From the NCBI GenBank assembly GCA_964431735.1, contig CAYSLJ010000030.1, forward strand, positions 1 through 50,437: 50,437 bases of DNA. The letters are read 5' to 3'. A program made the position numbers and the translations under genes. This DNA comes from CALARM01 sp964431735 (lineage in GTDB: Bacteria; Vulcanimicrobiota; SpSt-956; JAKJGF01). Positions 1-7,805 of the stretch are shown one piece after another; position 1 is the stretch's first letter, and each line of letters begins with the position of its first letter. The notes beneath the pieces were generated by a model that saw only the letters and a list, made by a program, of their open reading frames with translations, was not told the DNA's origin and made no database searches.

Positions 1-109
1 AGGTAATGTCTTATTTTATTCACTTTTCACCTTTCACTTTTCACTCTGAATATTATATAACAAATTTCTTTTTCCCTTGTATGTAAAATCACCTGTCATT
101 TTTAAACGC
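1..109 (+). repeat. Dispersed 109-bp repeat, copy A
   Basis: It is almost identical to the reverse complement of 7806-7914, and its right three quarters recur at 46161-46243. It starts with AGGTAATGTC, contains three CACTTTT-type heptads (21-45), then a unique block including CTTTTTCCCTTGTATG, and ends in TTTTTAAACGC. It may continue leftwards beyond the window. No coding potential is seen. Confidence 0.85.
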
Positions 110-117
110 TATTTGTC

Positions 118-146
118 TTGACATAAGATACTATATATTATATAAT
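118..146 (+). promoter_or_regulatory. Consensus sigma-70 promoter P1
   Basis: TTGACA (118-123) and TATAAT (141-146) are separated by exactly 17 bases, a perfect housekeeping promoter. Transcription would start near 153. A terminator-like hairpin follows within about 20 bases, so its product is either very short or depends on readthrough. Confidence 0.8.
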
Positions 147-172
147 GATGCAAATTAAATAAACGTATGTGA

Positions 173-201
173 AGAAGCTCACGAGCTTCTATTTTTGTTT
201 T
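173..201 (+). terminator. Terminator-like hairpin just after P1
   Basis: AGAAGCT (173-179) and AGCTTCT (184-190) form a 7-bp stem with a CACG loop, followed by ATTTTTGTTTT. The same stem arms are used in the terminator at 451-480. Placed next to P1, it would attenuate or end transcription almost at once. Confidence 0.6.
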
Positions 202-207
202 ATCATA

Positions 208-267
208 AAGACCGCAGAATACTCCATCTATAGCTGAAGGCTTAGAGGGAGATGAATGCGAAGTCTT
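208..267 (+). ncRNA. Structured hairpin between P1 and P2
   Basis: AAGAC-CGCA (208-216) can pair with TGCG-AA-GTCTT (257-267). Inside this stem, CTCC pairs with GGAG and CTATAGC roughly with GGCTTAG around a TGAA loop. It is a long, mostly complementary stem lying between the first terminator-like hairpin and promoter P2. I recognise no riboswitch or RNA family. It could be part of a readthrough RNA from P1 or a DNA-level element. Confidence 0.4.
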
Positions 268-274
268 CGAAATA

Positions 275-303
275 TTGACTAAAGCAAACTTTTTGGGTAT
301 AAT
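275..303 (+). promoter_or_regulatory. Near-consensus sigma-70 promoter P2
   Basis: TTGACT (275-280) and TATAAT (298-303) are separated by 17 bases. The expected start is near 310, directly ahead of a compact, GC-richer stretch that looks like a structured RNA. Confidence 0.8.
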
Positions 304-309
304 AATATC

Positions 310-475
310 ACCAGACTAGGGCTGTAGTCTGTGGGAAAAGTCCCAGGAAGCCCCCATTGTAGCGTAGCTTAGTGGAGGGAGCAGTCACGGGGTTACATTT
401 AAATTCTGTAACTTCTGTATGAGAATAAAATATTGAAATTATATATTTGAAGAAGCTCTCTTGAAGCTTCTTTTT
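310..475 (+). ncRNA. Candidate structured small RNA, about 165 nt
   Basis: The segment runs from P2 to an intrinsic terminator and has no good open reading frame. It is more GC-rich than its surroundings and can form several stems. GGGCT...AGCCC encloses a TGGG-AAAAG-TCCCA hairpin. CCATT pairs with AGTGG, extended by CCC/GGG with bulged A. A GTTACA...TGTAAC hairpin follows. The length and strong promoter fit a housekeeping regulatory RNA such as 6S RNA, but I cannot show the long closing stem expected of 6S. It lacks the signature motifs of tmRNA, RNase P RNA and SRP RNA that I know. Family unknown. Confidence 0.55.
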
Positions 476-480
476 TATTT
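451..480 (+). terminator. Intrinsic terminator of the small RNA
   Basis: The 7-bp stem AGAAGCT/AGCTTCT (451-457 with 465-471) has a 7-base loop and is followed by TTTTTTATTT. It ends the P2 transcript just before the next gene. Confidence 0.8.
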
Positions 481-500
481 TAAATGTTGGAGGCGTTTTG

Positions 501-704
501 ATGAAGCAGGATCAGATAGAAGATTTTTGTCTGAGGAATTTGATGCAGTTTTTACCCAAGAAATCCATAAAGAAAATACTGGAAGATACTCTGTCCAGTG
601 CGGAAAGTGAAGGGCATTTCAGACAAATGGCAACAGCTGCACTTGAAAATATACAGCAGGAGGTCAGCCTCATAAATATATATCTTAAAGATGAAAAGCA
701 ATAA
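501..704 (+). CDS. Small hypothetical protein (67 aa)
   Basis: I do not recognise this protein. It is short, charged and predicted largely helical (QMATAALENIQQEV, then a Lys-rich C-terminus), with no signal peptide or membrane segment. I chose the ATG at 501 over an in-frame TTG at 498 because GGAGG (489-493) then sits seven bases upstream. It follows the terminator of the small RNA directly, so it either has its own promoter or depends on readthrough. The next gene is 79 bp downstream, across a short CGTGACG heptad pair. Confidence 0.6.
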   Translation: MKQDQIEDFCLRNLMQFLPKKSIKKILEDTLSSAESEGHFRQMATAALENIQQEVSLINIYLKDEKQ

Positions 705-714
705 AACCTTTAAT

Positions 715-731
715 CGTGACGCGTGACGGGT
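715..731 (+). repeat. Heptad repeat (CGTGACG x2)
   Basis: CGTGACG CGTGACG GGT lies in the gap after the 67-aa gene. It is a short member of the intergenic heptad family seen throughout the window. Confidence 0.6.
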
Positions 732-783
732 GGCTCTGTGCCAGATTTTCAGAACTATGTAAGCATCGGGGGAGGTATGAAGA

Positions 784-1230
784 ATGTCTTTATTTAAGGA
801 TATTTGTTTTAAAGTAGAAACTTTTTTACAGGAATCATGGACCGGATTATTTACCAGGCAGGATGTGAATTTGTTTACTATAAAACATGGTTCTACGGTT
901 ATCCATGTTTTTATTCAGGATTACGGAGACACAGAGACACTTGTAAAATGCAGAGCTTATGTAGTAAATGGCGCAGAATTTACCTCCAGTCTTTTAAAGA
1001 AACTTCTCCTTATGAACAGTGAAGACCTCAGTTTTGGAAAATTCGGTATTGATAAAAACGGTTATATAGTTTTAGATCACGTTATGCTTGGTTCTACACT
1101 TGATAAAGAAGAATTAATATGTTCAGTTAAAGAAATAGGTATGATGGCAGATGAAGTGGATGATATGCTGGTAAAACATTACGGAGGTAAAACAGCAATA
1201 GAAACATCTGTTGACAGATATAAAGATTGA
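784..1230 (+). CDS. YbjN-domain protein (148 aa)
   Basis: The whole protein resembles the YbjN / type III secretion chaperone-like fold. Its pattern is an N-terminal helix, then alternating strands (HGSTVIHVFIQDYG, ETLVKCRAYVVNGAE), a helix LLKKLLLMN, the strands FGKFGIDKNGYIVLDHVMLG, and a C-terminal helical part ending in DEVDDMLVKHYGG. Such proteins are cytosolic and act as protein-binding or regulatory factors; no enzymatic residues are expected. GGAGG lies eight bases before the ATG. It follows another small gene and precedes a helical protein of unknown role, all in the same direction, but the gaps of 79 and 157 bp leave an operon uncertain. Confidence 0.65.
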   Translation: MSLFKDICFKVETFLQESWTGLFTRQDVNLFTIKHGSTVIHVFIQDYGDTETLVKCRAYVVNGAEFTSSLLKKLLLMNSEDLSFGKFGIDKNGYIVLDHVMLGSTLDKEELICSVKEIGMMADEVDDMLVKHYGGKTAIETSVDRYKD

Positions 1231-1387
1231 TTTTTTTCGTAACCCGTCACGGGAGTGAAAATGCCTGCAAAAGTTTACTCCTCTTATAAAGAAGGAATTC
1301 CTCCTGATAATATAGAATAAACTCCACAAAGATTTCCAGCGGTCGTAAAATTATTCTTTACCCATCACGAACCAAGGAGTTAACGAT

Positions 1388-2056
1388 ATGGCAGAAGATT
1401 TATTGATACAAATAAAAAATCGTATTGAACATTTACTTGCCCTTACCCCTCTTCCTATGCCCGATGAAATAAACAGGGAATTAAATATAATCTATATGGT
1501 ATATCAGAAAAATCTGTTACCTCAAATCCTTGATAAGCATTTTAAAACTGTAATTAACCTTTCAAGACATGTAAATGACAAAATTTTTGTGCTATCAGCC
1601 ATACATGAAGGTTTTTCAAAAAATCTTCAGGCCTATCTTCTGAGTACTGCAAGAGATATTTTTGCCGTACTGTCCGTTATGGGAGCCAAAGAACAGAATG
1701 ATAGGGCAGAAAGTACTTTTTTTGAAGAAGGTCTGGCTCTGCTTGCAAGTCAGGCATCAGAATTATCTCTCCTGGGGGCTGCAGATGCTCATAAAAGGGT
1801 TGAGGTGGAACATCTTGCCTATGAATTATCAAATGATCTCTGGGACAGTGCTTCAGGCAATAGGAAGATTAAGAATATAACAATAGAGCAGGCAGAAATA
1901 ATAGCAGGTCAGATAGATGCAGTTGTTGAAAAGATGAAAAGTTCTGTCAATCCATTTCTTACCTGTATGGCAATTTACAATGTATTGCTTTATATACATC
2001 TGGTCAATCTTTTAAGAAGGCTCGATAGGGTTATTAATAAAGAAGCTGATTTGTAA
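1388..2056 (+). CDS. Helical hypothetical protein (222 aa)
   Basis: I do not recognise a family. The protein is predicted almost entirely alpha-helical and soluble at first, with a small-residue-rich middle (EEGLALLASQASELSLLGAAD). Near the C-terminus, MAIYNVLLYIHLVNLLRRLDRV is hydrophobic enough to be a membrane-associated or coiled segment. AAGGAG sits eight bases before the ATG. The 157-bp gap upstream contains degenerate CGTAACC/CGTCACG heptads. It converges on the diguanylate cyclase gene with only 46 bp between stop codons, containing TGATGCG/TAATGCG heptads. Confidence 0.6.
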   Translation: MAEDLLIQIKNRIEHLLALTPLPMPDEINRELNIIYMVYQKNLLPQILDKHFKTVINLSRHVNDKIFVLSAIHEGFSKNLQAYLLSTARDIFAVLSVMGAKEQNDRAESTFFEEGLALLASQASELSLLGAADAHKRVEVEHLAYELSNDLWDSASGNRKIKNITIEQAEIIAGQIDAVVEKMKSSVNPFLTCMAIYNVLLYIHLVNLLRRLDRVINKEADL

Positions 2057-2102
2057 ATGCACGTTCCGTGATGCGTAATGCGTAAAATCCCCCCATACCT
2101 GT

Positions 2103-3890
2103 CTAGGGATAGCAGACTCTGTTTCTACCGCCATGTTTTGCTTTATATACAGAAGCATCTGCCTGTGCCATGAGGTCTGTTTTATTTGTGGCATCTTCCG
2201 GATAACTGGCAACTCCGATACTTGCTGTTATTTTTACATCTCTCTGGTTTAATCTGAGTTGTATTGCCTGCCTTATTCTTTCTGCCGTATTGATGGCAGT
2301 TTTTTTATCTGCTTCAACCAGTATGAGAGTAAATTCATCTCCTCCGTATCTGCAGACTATATCTGTATCACGGACATAGCTTTTCAATAATTTACATATT
2401 TCTTTTAATAATATATCACCATCAGGATGGCCGTAAGTATCATTATATTGTTTGAAGTGATCCGTATCTACCATAAGCATGGCCATATGTGTTTGATATC
2501 TCTGTGCTTTCTGAACTTCTTCTTCAAGTTTTTCCTGAAAATATCTGTGTGTGTAAAGACCTGTCAGACCGTCTGTAGTTGCCATGTTATGGGTTTTTTC
2601 ATATAGCTTTGCATTTGTAACAGCTATGGAAGTCTGGTTTGCCAGAGTGCTTAAGAGATTTAAATCATCGTGGCTGAAAGCGTTGGCTTTTTGCTGTCCC
2701 ACATATATAACACCTATGCACTCATCTTTACTTATCAGAGGAACGGCCATTTCTGAACGTTCATACCTTATCATAGGAGGAGGATTCTTTTCAACTTCAG
2801 TATCTGTTATGATATATGGCTTTCTTTCCGATGCGACCCATCCTACTATTGTTTCTGAGGAAGATATGGAAAAGGTTTTAACTGTGAATACATATTCTCT
2901 GTAAGGTCCCGTTACTTCTTCTGCTACAAGCTGTGTTTCTCCTTCTACATCTTTTATGAGAAAAACTATACATGTCTGACAGGAAACCAGTTTCTTGATC
3001 ATTCTGTTAATAACTTCATAGGTATCTTCTAATTTGAGGCTGTTGCCGAGTTCCTGGCTGGCCTGAAGCAATATTTCCAGATTTTTCTTTTCTTTTTCTA
3101 ACTCTTTTTGGACATGTTCTCCTGCTTTTACAGCTACTTCAACCTCTTTATTTGCTGCATTCTGAACTGCTGAAGGTACATTTGAAAGTACTCCCTGTAC
3201 TTTAATAGAATTGTAAATTCTCTGCAGTAAATAAATCGGTAAAATTACAAAGATAGAAGAAACGGGAAAATTAATACGATAGAATACGGCAATAATTATA
3301 CCAAGAGGCAAAACGCATATATAGTAAAGCCATATTTCTCCCCAGTGCCATTCCCATACATGTCTGAAATTAAGCTCTTCCTGGGTTGATATGAATAAAG
3401 ACATAATACCTGTATCCAGGAAAAAATACAGTAATGAAGATACGGAAATAGCCAGTAGATTCATCCAGCTGTTTAAAAACATAATATTATTACTATGTCT
3501 GTCAATCGAAGAATATACTATACCTGCAATTAAAAGACATACTATATTCTGACCTGTTTTGAATATAATTTCTTTAAGTTTCTGCCCGTTTATTATGGCA
3601 ACTACTATTACGGAAATAACAGATATTAAAATAGCTATTTCTTTCCCGAATAATAATAGAAATGCGTAGAATATACCGCTGCTTACCGTAACCTGTCCCT
3701 GTTGAGGCATTTCCACAGAAAAGTAACTGGCAACCAGAGCAATTGCCATAAGGATAATAATACCAATTATATCAGTCGGGTGGGTTACATAATAGCCTGC
3801 AAGATTTGTAACAATAAAAATTACAGAATAAATAAATCCGATAAGTCCTGTTATTCCTAATGCTATAACCAGTACAATATTTTTTTTCAT
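2103..3890 (-). CDS. Membrane GAF-GGDEF diguanylate cyclase
   Basis: The protein has several membrane helices (roughly residues 1-235), a short coiled coil (about 245-275), a GAF domain (about 275-425) and a C-terminal GGDEF domain (about 435-595). GGDEF is intact at 516-520. RDTD at 507-510, five residues before it, matches the RxxD product-inhibition site. It should therefore make cyclic di-GMP from two GTP and be feedback-inhibited. The membrane part resembles sensor modules in such cyclases; its signal is unknown. It lies 33 bp after the glycosyltransferase gene and is probably co-transcribed with it. Cyclic di-GMP commonly controls pili and exopolysaccharide, and pilus genes occur elsewhere in this window. 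Confidence 0.92.
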   Translation of the reverse strand: MKKNIVLVIALGITGLIGFIYSVIFIVTNLAGYYVTHPTDIIGIIILMAIALVASYFSVEMPQQGQVTVSSGIFYAFLLLFGKEIAILISVISVIVVAIINGQKLKEIIFKTGQNIVCLLIAGIVYSSIDRHSNNIMFLNSWMNLLAISVSSLLYFFLDTGIMSLFISTQEELNFRHVWEWHWGEIWLYYICVLPLGIIIAVFYRINFPVSSIFVILPIYLLQRIYNSIKVQGVLSNVPSAVQNAANKEVEVAVKAGEHVQKELEKEKKNLEILLQASQELGNSLKLEDTYEVINRMIKKLVSCQTCIVFLIKDVEGETQLVAEEVTGPYREYVFTVKTFSISSSETIVGWVASERKPYIITDTEVEKNPPPMIRYERSEMAVPLISKDECIGVIYVGQQKANAFSHDDLNLLSTLANQTSIAVTNAKLYEKTHNMATTDGLTGLYTHRYFQEKLEEEVQKAQRYQTHMAMLMVDTDHFKQYNDTYGHPDGDILLKEICKLLKSYVRDTDIVCRYGGDEFTLILVEADKKTAINTAERIRQAIQLRLNQRDVKITASIGVASYPEDATNKTDLMAQADASVYKAKHGGRNRVCYP

Positions 3891-3923
3891 AAAAAACCTG
3901 TCTTCAGGCTCTCATATGGCCTG

Positions 3924-5075
3924 TTAATTTTTTAATAAAGATAAATAAATATTTTCTATCTGTCCGGTAATATTTTTCACTGAAAAATCTCTAGATCTTT
4001 CTTTTGCCTGTTTTGATATAGTCTCTCTTTTCAGGCTGTCATTCAATAAAGAGAGAACAGAAGTTGAAAATTCTCCCACATGTTCCTCGCATAATAATCC
4101 GTCAACACCATGTCTCAGGGTATCTTCATATCCCGGTCCTCTGACTGCTACTACAGGAAGAGCGCAGGCCATAGCTTCCAGTAATACAACAGGGTGTACT
4201 TCTGTTTTAGACGTGCTGACAAATATATCAGCTGCTCCATAGTAATCTTTAATATCCTTATTATTTATCTCTCCTGTAAGAATAACATGTTCGGAAAGGT
4301 TCTCTCTATTTATAAAATTTTCTATTTTTTTTCTCTCCGGACCGTCTCCTACAAGCATAAGTTTTATATTTTTATATTCTTTATGTATTTCTTTAAAACA
4401 TTTAATTAAAAATTCTATATTCTTCTCTCTGGCAAGTCTTCCTACAAAAATTAAAATTTTCTTTTCCTGTGATATAGAATACCTGTCTTTTATTTTCTTT
4501 CCGTTCAGTCTGTTGAACCTGGCCGGTTCTATACAATTCGGTATTACCTTTATTCTGGAGTATATTCCGTATTTTTCAAGCTGTTTTTTCCTGGATTCCG
4601 CAGGAATAATCAGTGTGTCACATTTATTTGAGAAATGTTTGAGAGCCCATAAAGTCATAGTTCTTACAATATATCTGTTAAAAGGTACATAATGGATATA
4701 TTCTTCATATTGAGTATGTAATGTTGCAACTAAAGGTATATGAAGTTTCCCTGCAATATGTTGTCCTGCTCTTCCCATAAGGAAAGGGTGATGGCAATGT
4801 ATGATGTCTAAATCAAGAGAATTAATAATCTTAAAAATTCTTCTGGAACAGGGAAGAGCCAGAGGATAATTAACTTTCGACCATAAATTTACAGACTTAA
4901 ATCTATATATATTATTACGTTCATCTTTATATCCCGGATATTCGGGAGCAAATATATAAATTTTATGGTTTAACTCTTCCATATAATTGAAAAGATTTTC
5001 AATAGACGTAACCACACCATTTGCAACGGGTTTATATACATCTGTAAATATTCCTATGTTTAAACATCTTTTCAT
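3924..5075 (-). CDS. GT4 family glycosyltransferase (383 aa)
   Basis: It has the GT-B fold pattern of family 4. The N-terminal acceptor domain begins IGIFTDVYKPVANGVVTSI and includes HCHHPFLMGRAG. The donor domain carries FVGRLAREKNIEFLI, the EX7E motif EVHPVVLLEAMA, and PVVAVRGPGYEDTL. This subgroup includes 1,2-diacylglycerol glucosyltransferases and other lipid or envelope glycan enzymes that use nucleotide sugars at the inner face of the membrane; the acceptor cannot be told from sequence. It is the third gene of a minus-strand run and is 33 bp from the diguanylate cyclase. No membrane helix is seen, consistent with peripheral membrane association. Confidence 0.88.
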   Translation of the reverse strand: MKRCLNIGIFTDVYKPVANGVVTSIENLFNYMEELNHKIYIFAPEYPGYKDERNNIYRFKSVNLWSKVNYPLALPCSRRIFKIINSLDLDIIHCHHPFLMGRAGQHIAGKLHIPLVATLHTQYEEYIHYVPFNRYIVRTMTLWALKHFSNKCDTLIIPAESRKKQLEKYGIYSRIKVIPNCIEPARFNRLNGKKIKDRYSISQEKKILIFVGRLAREKNIEFLIKCFKEIHKEYKNIKLMLVGDGPERKKIENFINRENLSEHVILTGEINNKDIKDYYGAADIFVSTSKTEVHPVVLLEAMACALPVVAVRGPGYEDTLRHGVDGLLCEEHVGEFSTSVLSLLNDSLKRETISKQAKERSRDFSVKNITGQIENIYLSLLKN

Positions 5076-5158
5076 AACTACATTTCATTCCAAATTATAT
5101 TACATATATACAGAATTTTCTAAATTAATTAAAAAAATCCTTCTCTCAGTTTAATATA

Positions 5159-6265
5159 TTATTTAGTTACTTTAAATACATGAGGATGGACATCGTCTGT
5201 TTCATTTATGGTAAGACGTATCTGTGCCCTGGGATCTGTTATGTCTACCATATAAAGTTCTGAGTTTCCGTCTCTATTTGACTGGAAAACAACATGTTTA
5301 CTATCTGCCGTAAAAGACGGATAAAGATCATCTGTATTATTATAAGTCAATCTGATAGCATCCTCTTCTTTCCCGTCATAATCCATAACATATATTTCCC
5401 AGTTTCCATCCCTGTTAGATGCAAAAGCTATTTTCTTTCCATCAGGAGATACACCGGGATAGGCTTCATTTGAAGCACTTGAAGTAATTTGTTTTACTTC
5501 CGTACCGTCTACATTCATTGTATAGATATCAAGATTCCCGTTTCTGTTTGATACAAATATTATTTTTTCTATGCCACGAACAGGAGTGGGAGGTACTTTT
5601 GTAGGAGTAGGAGGTACAGGAGTTGGAGGCACCGGAGTCGGTGTCTCAGCTGCCGGTACAGGAGTTGGCGGTGCAGTTGTCGGTACAGGAGATTCTACTG
5701 TCACAGGAGTTGGCGGTGCAGTTGTCGGTACAGGAGATTCTACTGTCACAGGAGTTTCTGCAGGAACTTCTGTAGGTACTGTTATTGTAGGAGTAACAGT
5801 TGGAACCGGTGTGGGAGTAGCAGTCGGAACTTTAGTCGGGACTACGACAGGTTTGGTCAGATCTGTCCTTGTTATAGAACCATCACGGGCTATGGTAATC
5901 ATAAAATGTATTCTTCCGCCTTTTTTGGGTTGATCATGTTCCCATATCAGCTCTCCGTTTTTCATTGCATACACGTCATAGCTGATAATATCTCCGTCTG
6001 AATTCCATACAGTTTTTTCTACTGCATTTACTCCCCATGATTTTGTTTTTAATATCTGGGTTTTGTCGGGAGCATTGGGGCCTCCGACTCCGTCTTTATT
6101 ACCGATTTTCTTTAATATAGCCTGATATTCATTTTTAATTGTTTCCTGGTTATAATCTTTCATGTCCAGAGTTTCTTCCGCATTGGAATAAGGTAAAATC
6201 ATCAGAGAAAATAAGAAAGATACAATAATTGAAACGAGAGATAATTTGAATATAAAACTTTGCAT
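5159..6265 (-). CDS. Secreted TolB-like propeller protein with Pro/Thr linker
   Basis: A signal peptide (residues 1-29, cleavage near YSNA-EE) leads an N-terminal domain of about 120 residues. A low-complexity Pro/Thr/Val linker follows (about 140-225). The C-terminal part has at least three PD40/TolB-type blades with the patterns FVSNRNGNLDIYTMN, FASNRDGNWEIYVMD and FQSNRDGNSELYMVD. Such propellers usually bind proteins or cell-wall components outside the membrane. Three blades are too few for a closed propeller, so it may oligomerise or be a shortened form. The linker holds a tandem 45-bp duplication (5658-5747). It lies 22 bp after the chagasin-like gene, indicating an operon. Confidence 0.82.
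   Translation of the reverse strand: MQSFIFKLSLVSIIVSFLFSLMILPYSNAEETLDMKDYNQETIKNEYQAILKKIGNKDGVGGPNAPDKTQILKTKSWGVNAVEKTVWNSDGDIISYDVYAMKNGELIWEHDQPKKGGRIHFMITIARDGSITRTDLTKPVVVPTKVPTATPTPVPTVTPTITVPTEVPAETPVTVESPVPTTAPPTPVTVESPVPTTAPPTPVPAAETPTPVPPTPVPPTPTKVPPTPVRGIEKIIFVSNRNGNLDIYTMNVDGTEVKQITSSASNEAYPGVSPDGKKIAFASNRDGNWEIYVMDYDGKEEDAIRLTYNNTDDLYPSFTADSKHVVFQSNRDGNSELYMVDITDPRAQIRLTINETDDVHPHVFKVTK
5658..5747 (-). repeat. Two tandem 45-bp copies in the Pro/Thr linker
   Basis: The two copies, period 45 bp, encode a repeated segment of the VESPVPTTAPPTPVT type. The copies are practically identical at the DNA level, implying a recent duplication or a length-variable linker. A third, partial copy starts at 5748. 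Confidence 0.8.
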
Positions 6266-6287
6266 TTATAAGGGCCTCCTTAAATTT

Positions 6288-7331
6288 TTATTTTAAAATT
6301 ATAGATTTCACTACTAAAATAAGTCCGTTAAAATCCGGGATTTCCTCATGTTCTTTTCTGCCTACAAGGGTTACTTTTTTTGTCATATAATCATTAAAAT
6401 TTACTTCAGAATTTTTTGTTCTCAAAATACATAATATATTTCCCGTATCATCTGCAAGCTCATGTGTTCCGAGTTGAGGTATGGAAGATTCATGAACAGT
6501 GCCTGTGAGTATTATCTGTTTGTATATTCTTATTTCTGTACTCTGGCTGTCCGTTACAGTCAGTTCTCCTGTAGATGGATAAAATTTTCTGAACTCCAGT
6601 TTTACAGTGCCGGGTAAAAGGGCAAAAAAATCAAATTGCTGTTCGAGCCTTCCCTGGTTATCATATACTCTTGGCTGCTGTTCCGCTACGAGATTTAATA
6701 ATTTTTTATCATAATTCTGTACCTGCCATTTATATCCTTCATTTGTAGAACATACCAGCTGAAGTGAAAATTCATCCCCTTCTATTACGTCTATAATTGA
6801 AGGAAGAGTTACAATGTCTTCAGGTATGTCATTATTATCAGATACAGGTAATTGACCTTCTGTATAAAGTACAAGCTCTATATTTTTTATCAGAAAATTA
6901 TCGTGATCTTCATCTTTAACACCTTCGTCTGCTTCTATGGTAATTGTATTTTCACCCTGTAGAAAAGCTTTTGCAGGTATTATTATAAGAGAAGGAACAA
7001 AAGCCATTCCGCCATCAGGGAAAAGGGCTCCCATTTTTTCTCCGTTAATTTCTACATAATTTTTAGATGAATTAACACCGAGTACTTCGAGATGCAATTC
7101 TGCATTTTTGATTACAGGGAAAGGAATGTTAAATTTTTTTTCAAATGTCGTCCCCAGAGGAGGCGGCCATCCTGATGGTCTGCTGGCTGTACCTTCACCT
7201 TCAGGATCTCCTATAGATATAGTTTCTCTGGCTATATGTATTACAAATGGTTTTCCCTGAGAAAAACAGGGATATATATTTATAGTAAAAATAACTGAAA
7301 TTAATACCAGTAACAATATTTTACGGGTCAT
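6288..7331 (-). CDS. Exported protein with chagasin-like (I42) and OB-fold domains
   Basis: A signal peptide begins MTRKILLLVLISVIF. The first half (about 30-150) is a beta-sandwich-like region ending in NFLIKNIELVLYTEG. The middle (about 175-265) resembles the chagasin I42 cysteine-protease inhibitor fold: STNEGYKWQV stands where chagasins have NPTTGY-W, and LLPGTVKLEFRKFYP matches the PGT-x-L-E-F-x-Y block. The C-terminus (about 270-347) looks like an OB fold (LTGTVHES...LADDTGNILCIL). I chose the ATG at 7331 because AAGGAGGAG lies just upstream of it, inside a longer frame that opens at 7349. It leads the operon with the TolB-like gene, so the two may work together in the periplasm. Inhibitor activity is inferred only. 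Confidence 0.68.
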   Translation of the reverse strand: MTRKILLLVLISVIFTINIYPCFSQGKPFVIHIARETISIGDPEGEGTASRPSGWPPPLGTTFEKKFNIPFPVIKNAELHLEVLGVNSSKNYVEINGEKMGALFPDGGMAFVPSLIIIPAKAFLQGENTITIEADEGVKDEDHDNFLIKNIELVLYTEGQLPVSDNNDIPEDIVTLPSIIDVIEGDEFSLQLVCSTNEGYKWQVQNYDKKLLNLVAEQQPRVYDNQGRLEQQFDFFALLPGTVKLEFRKFYPSTGELTVTDSQSTEIRIYKQIILTGTVHESSIPQLGTHELADDTGNILCILRTKNSEVNFNDYMTKKVTLVGRKEHEEIPDFNGLILVVKSIILK

Positions 7332-7552
7332 TTTCTCCTCCTTGAACATGCTAAAGGTTTTTATTTTTCACGCTTTACATATTTATATTCAATTCAGTAA
7401 ATAAATCATTTCTAGGATTATAACATAATTACTAATAATATATCAATCACGTTTTTTTATACTTTAAGAGCACAGGAAATTTCATTTTCGGTGGCGTAAA
7501 ATAGAGCTTTATATGAAACCTGTGTAGATGCAATTTATCTAAATAATTTTTA
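7332..7552. other. AT-rich gap, nothing recognised
   Basis: This is the divergent region upstream of the chagasin-like gene. It is AT-rich and holds no open reading frame with a ribosome binding site. A minus-strand promoter for the operon presumably lies here, but I could not pick a convincing one. Confidence 0.4.
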
Positions 7553-7706
7553 AAAATATTGTAAGCGTTCAGCAGTTAGCTATCAGCTAAAACTTGCAAA
7601 GCCTGACTGTTTAAATCATTCTGAAAAAATATTTAGCAACATTTATTATGTAATTCCTGTAAAAGCTGATTGCGTCTGCTGATAGCTGAAGGCTTACAAA
7701 ATATTT
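7553..7706. mobile_element. MITE-like element with terminal inverted repeats
   Basis: The left end AAAATATTGTAAGCGTTCAGC (first 20 or so bases) is the near-complement of the right end, GCTGAAGGCTTACAAAATATTT-type sequence at 7685-7706. The internal arms TATCAGC and GCTGATA extend the match. The element is 154 bp with no open reading frame, as expected for a non-autonomous palindromic element. I see no clear target duplication. Confidence 0.5.
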
Positions 7707-7725
7707 AACTATCATTGCACTGCAA

Positions 7726-7755
7726 TTGACCTTATAACGTACTTAATGATATAAT
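7726..7755 (+). promoter_or_regulatory. Probable promoter of the PTS IIB gene
   Basis: TTGACC (7726-7731) and TATAAT (7750-7755) are 18 bases apart. This implies a leader of almost 300 nt running through repeat copy B and two heptad arrays before the IIB start codon. Confidence 0.55.
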
Positions 7756-7805
7756 ACTTTTTATAGTTTTTCAATTTCTAAACAGAATAATTTTATAAAA
7801 TAATT

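Noticed and set aside
310..475. 6S RNA or guanidine-I riboswitch
   Set aside because: The length suits 6S, and CTAGGG and AAAAG fragments recall ykkC, but the long closing stem of 6S and the conserved GGTCCGAGAG block of guanidine-I are not found. It is left as an unidentified RNA.
5571..5933. Gly/Val/Thr-rich open frame on the plus strand
   Set aside because: It is the reverse reading of the Pro/Thr linker of the TolB-like gene and has no ribosome binding site.
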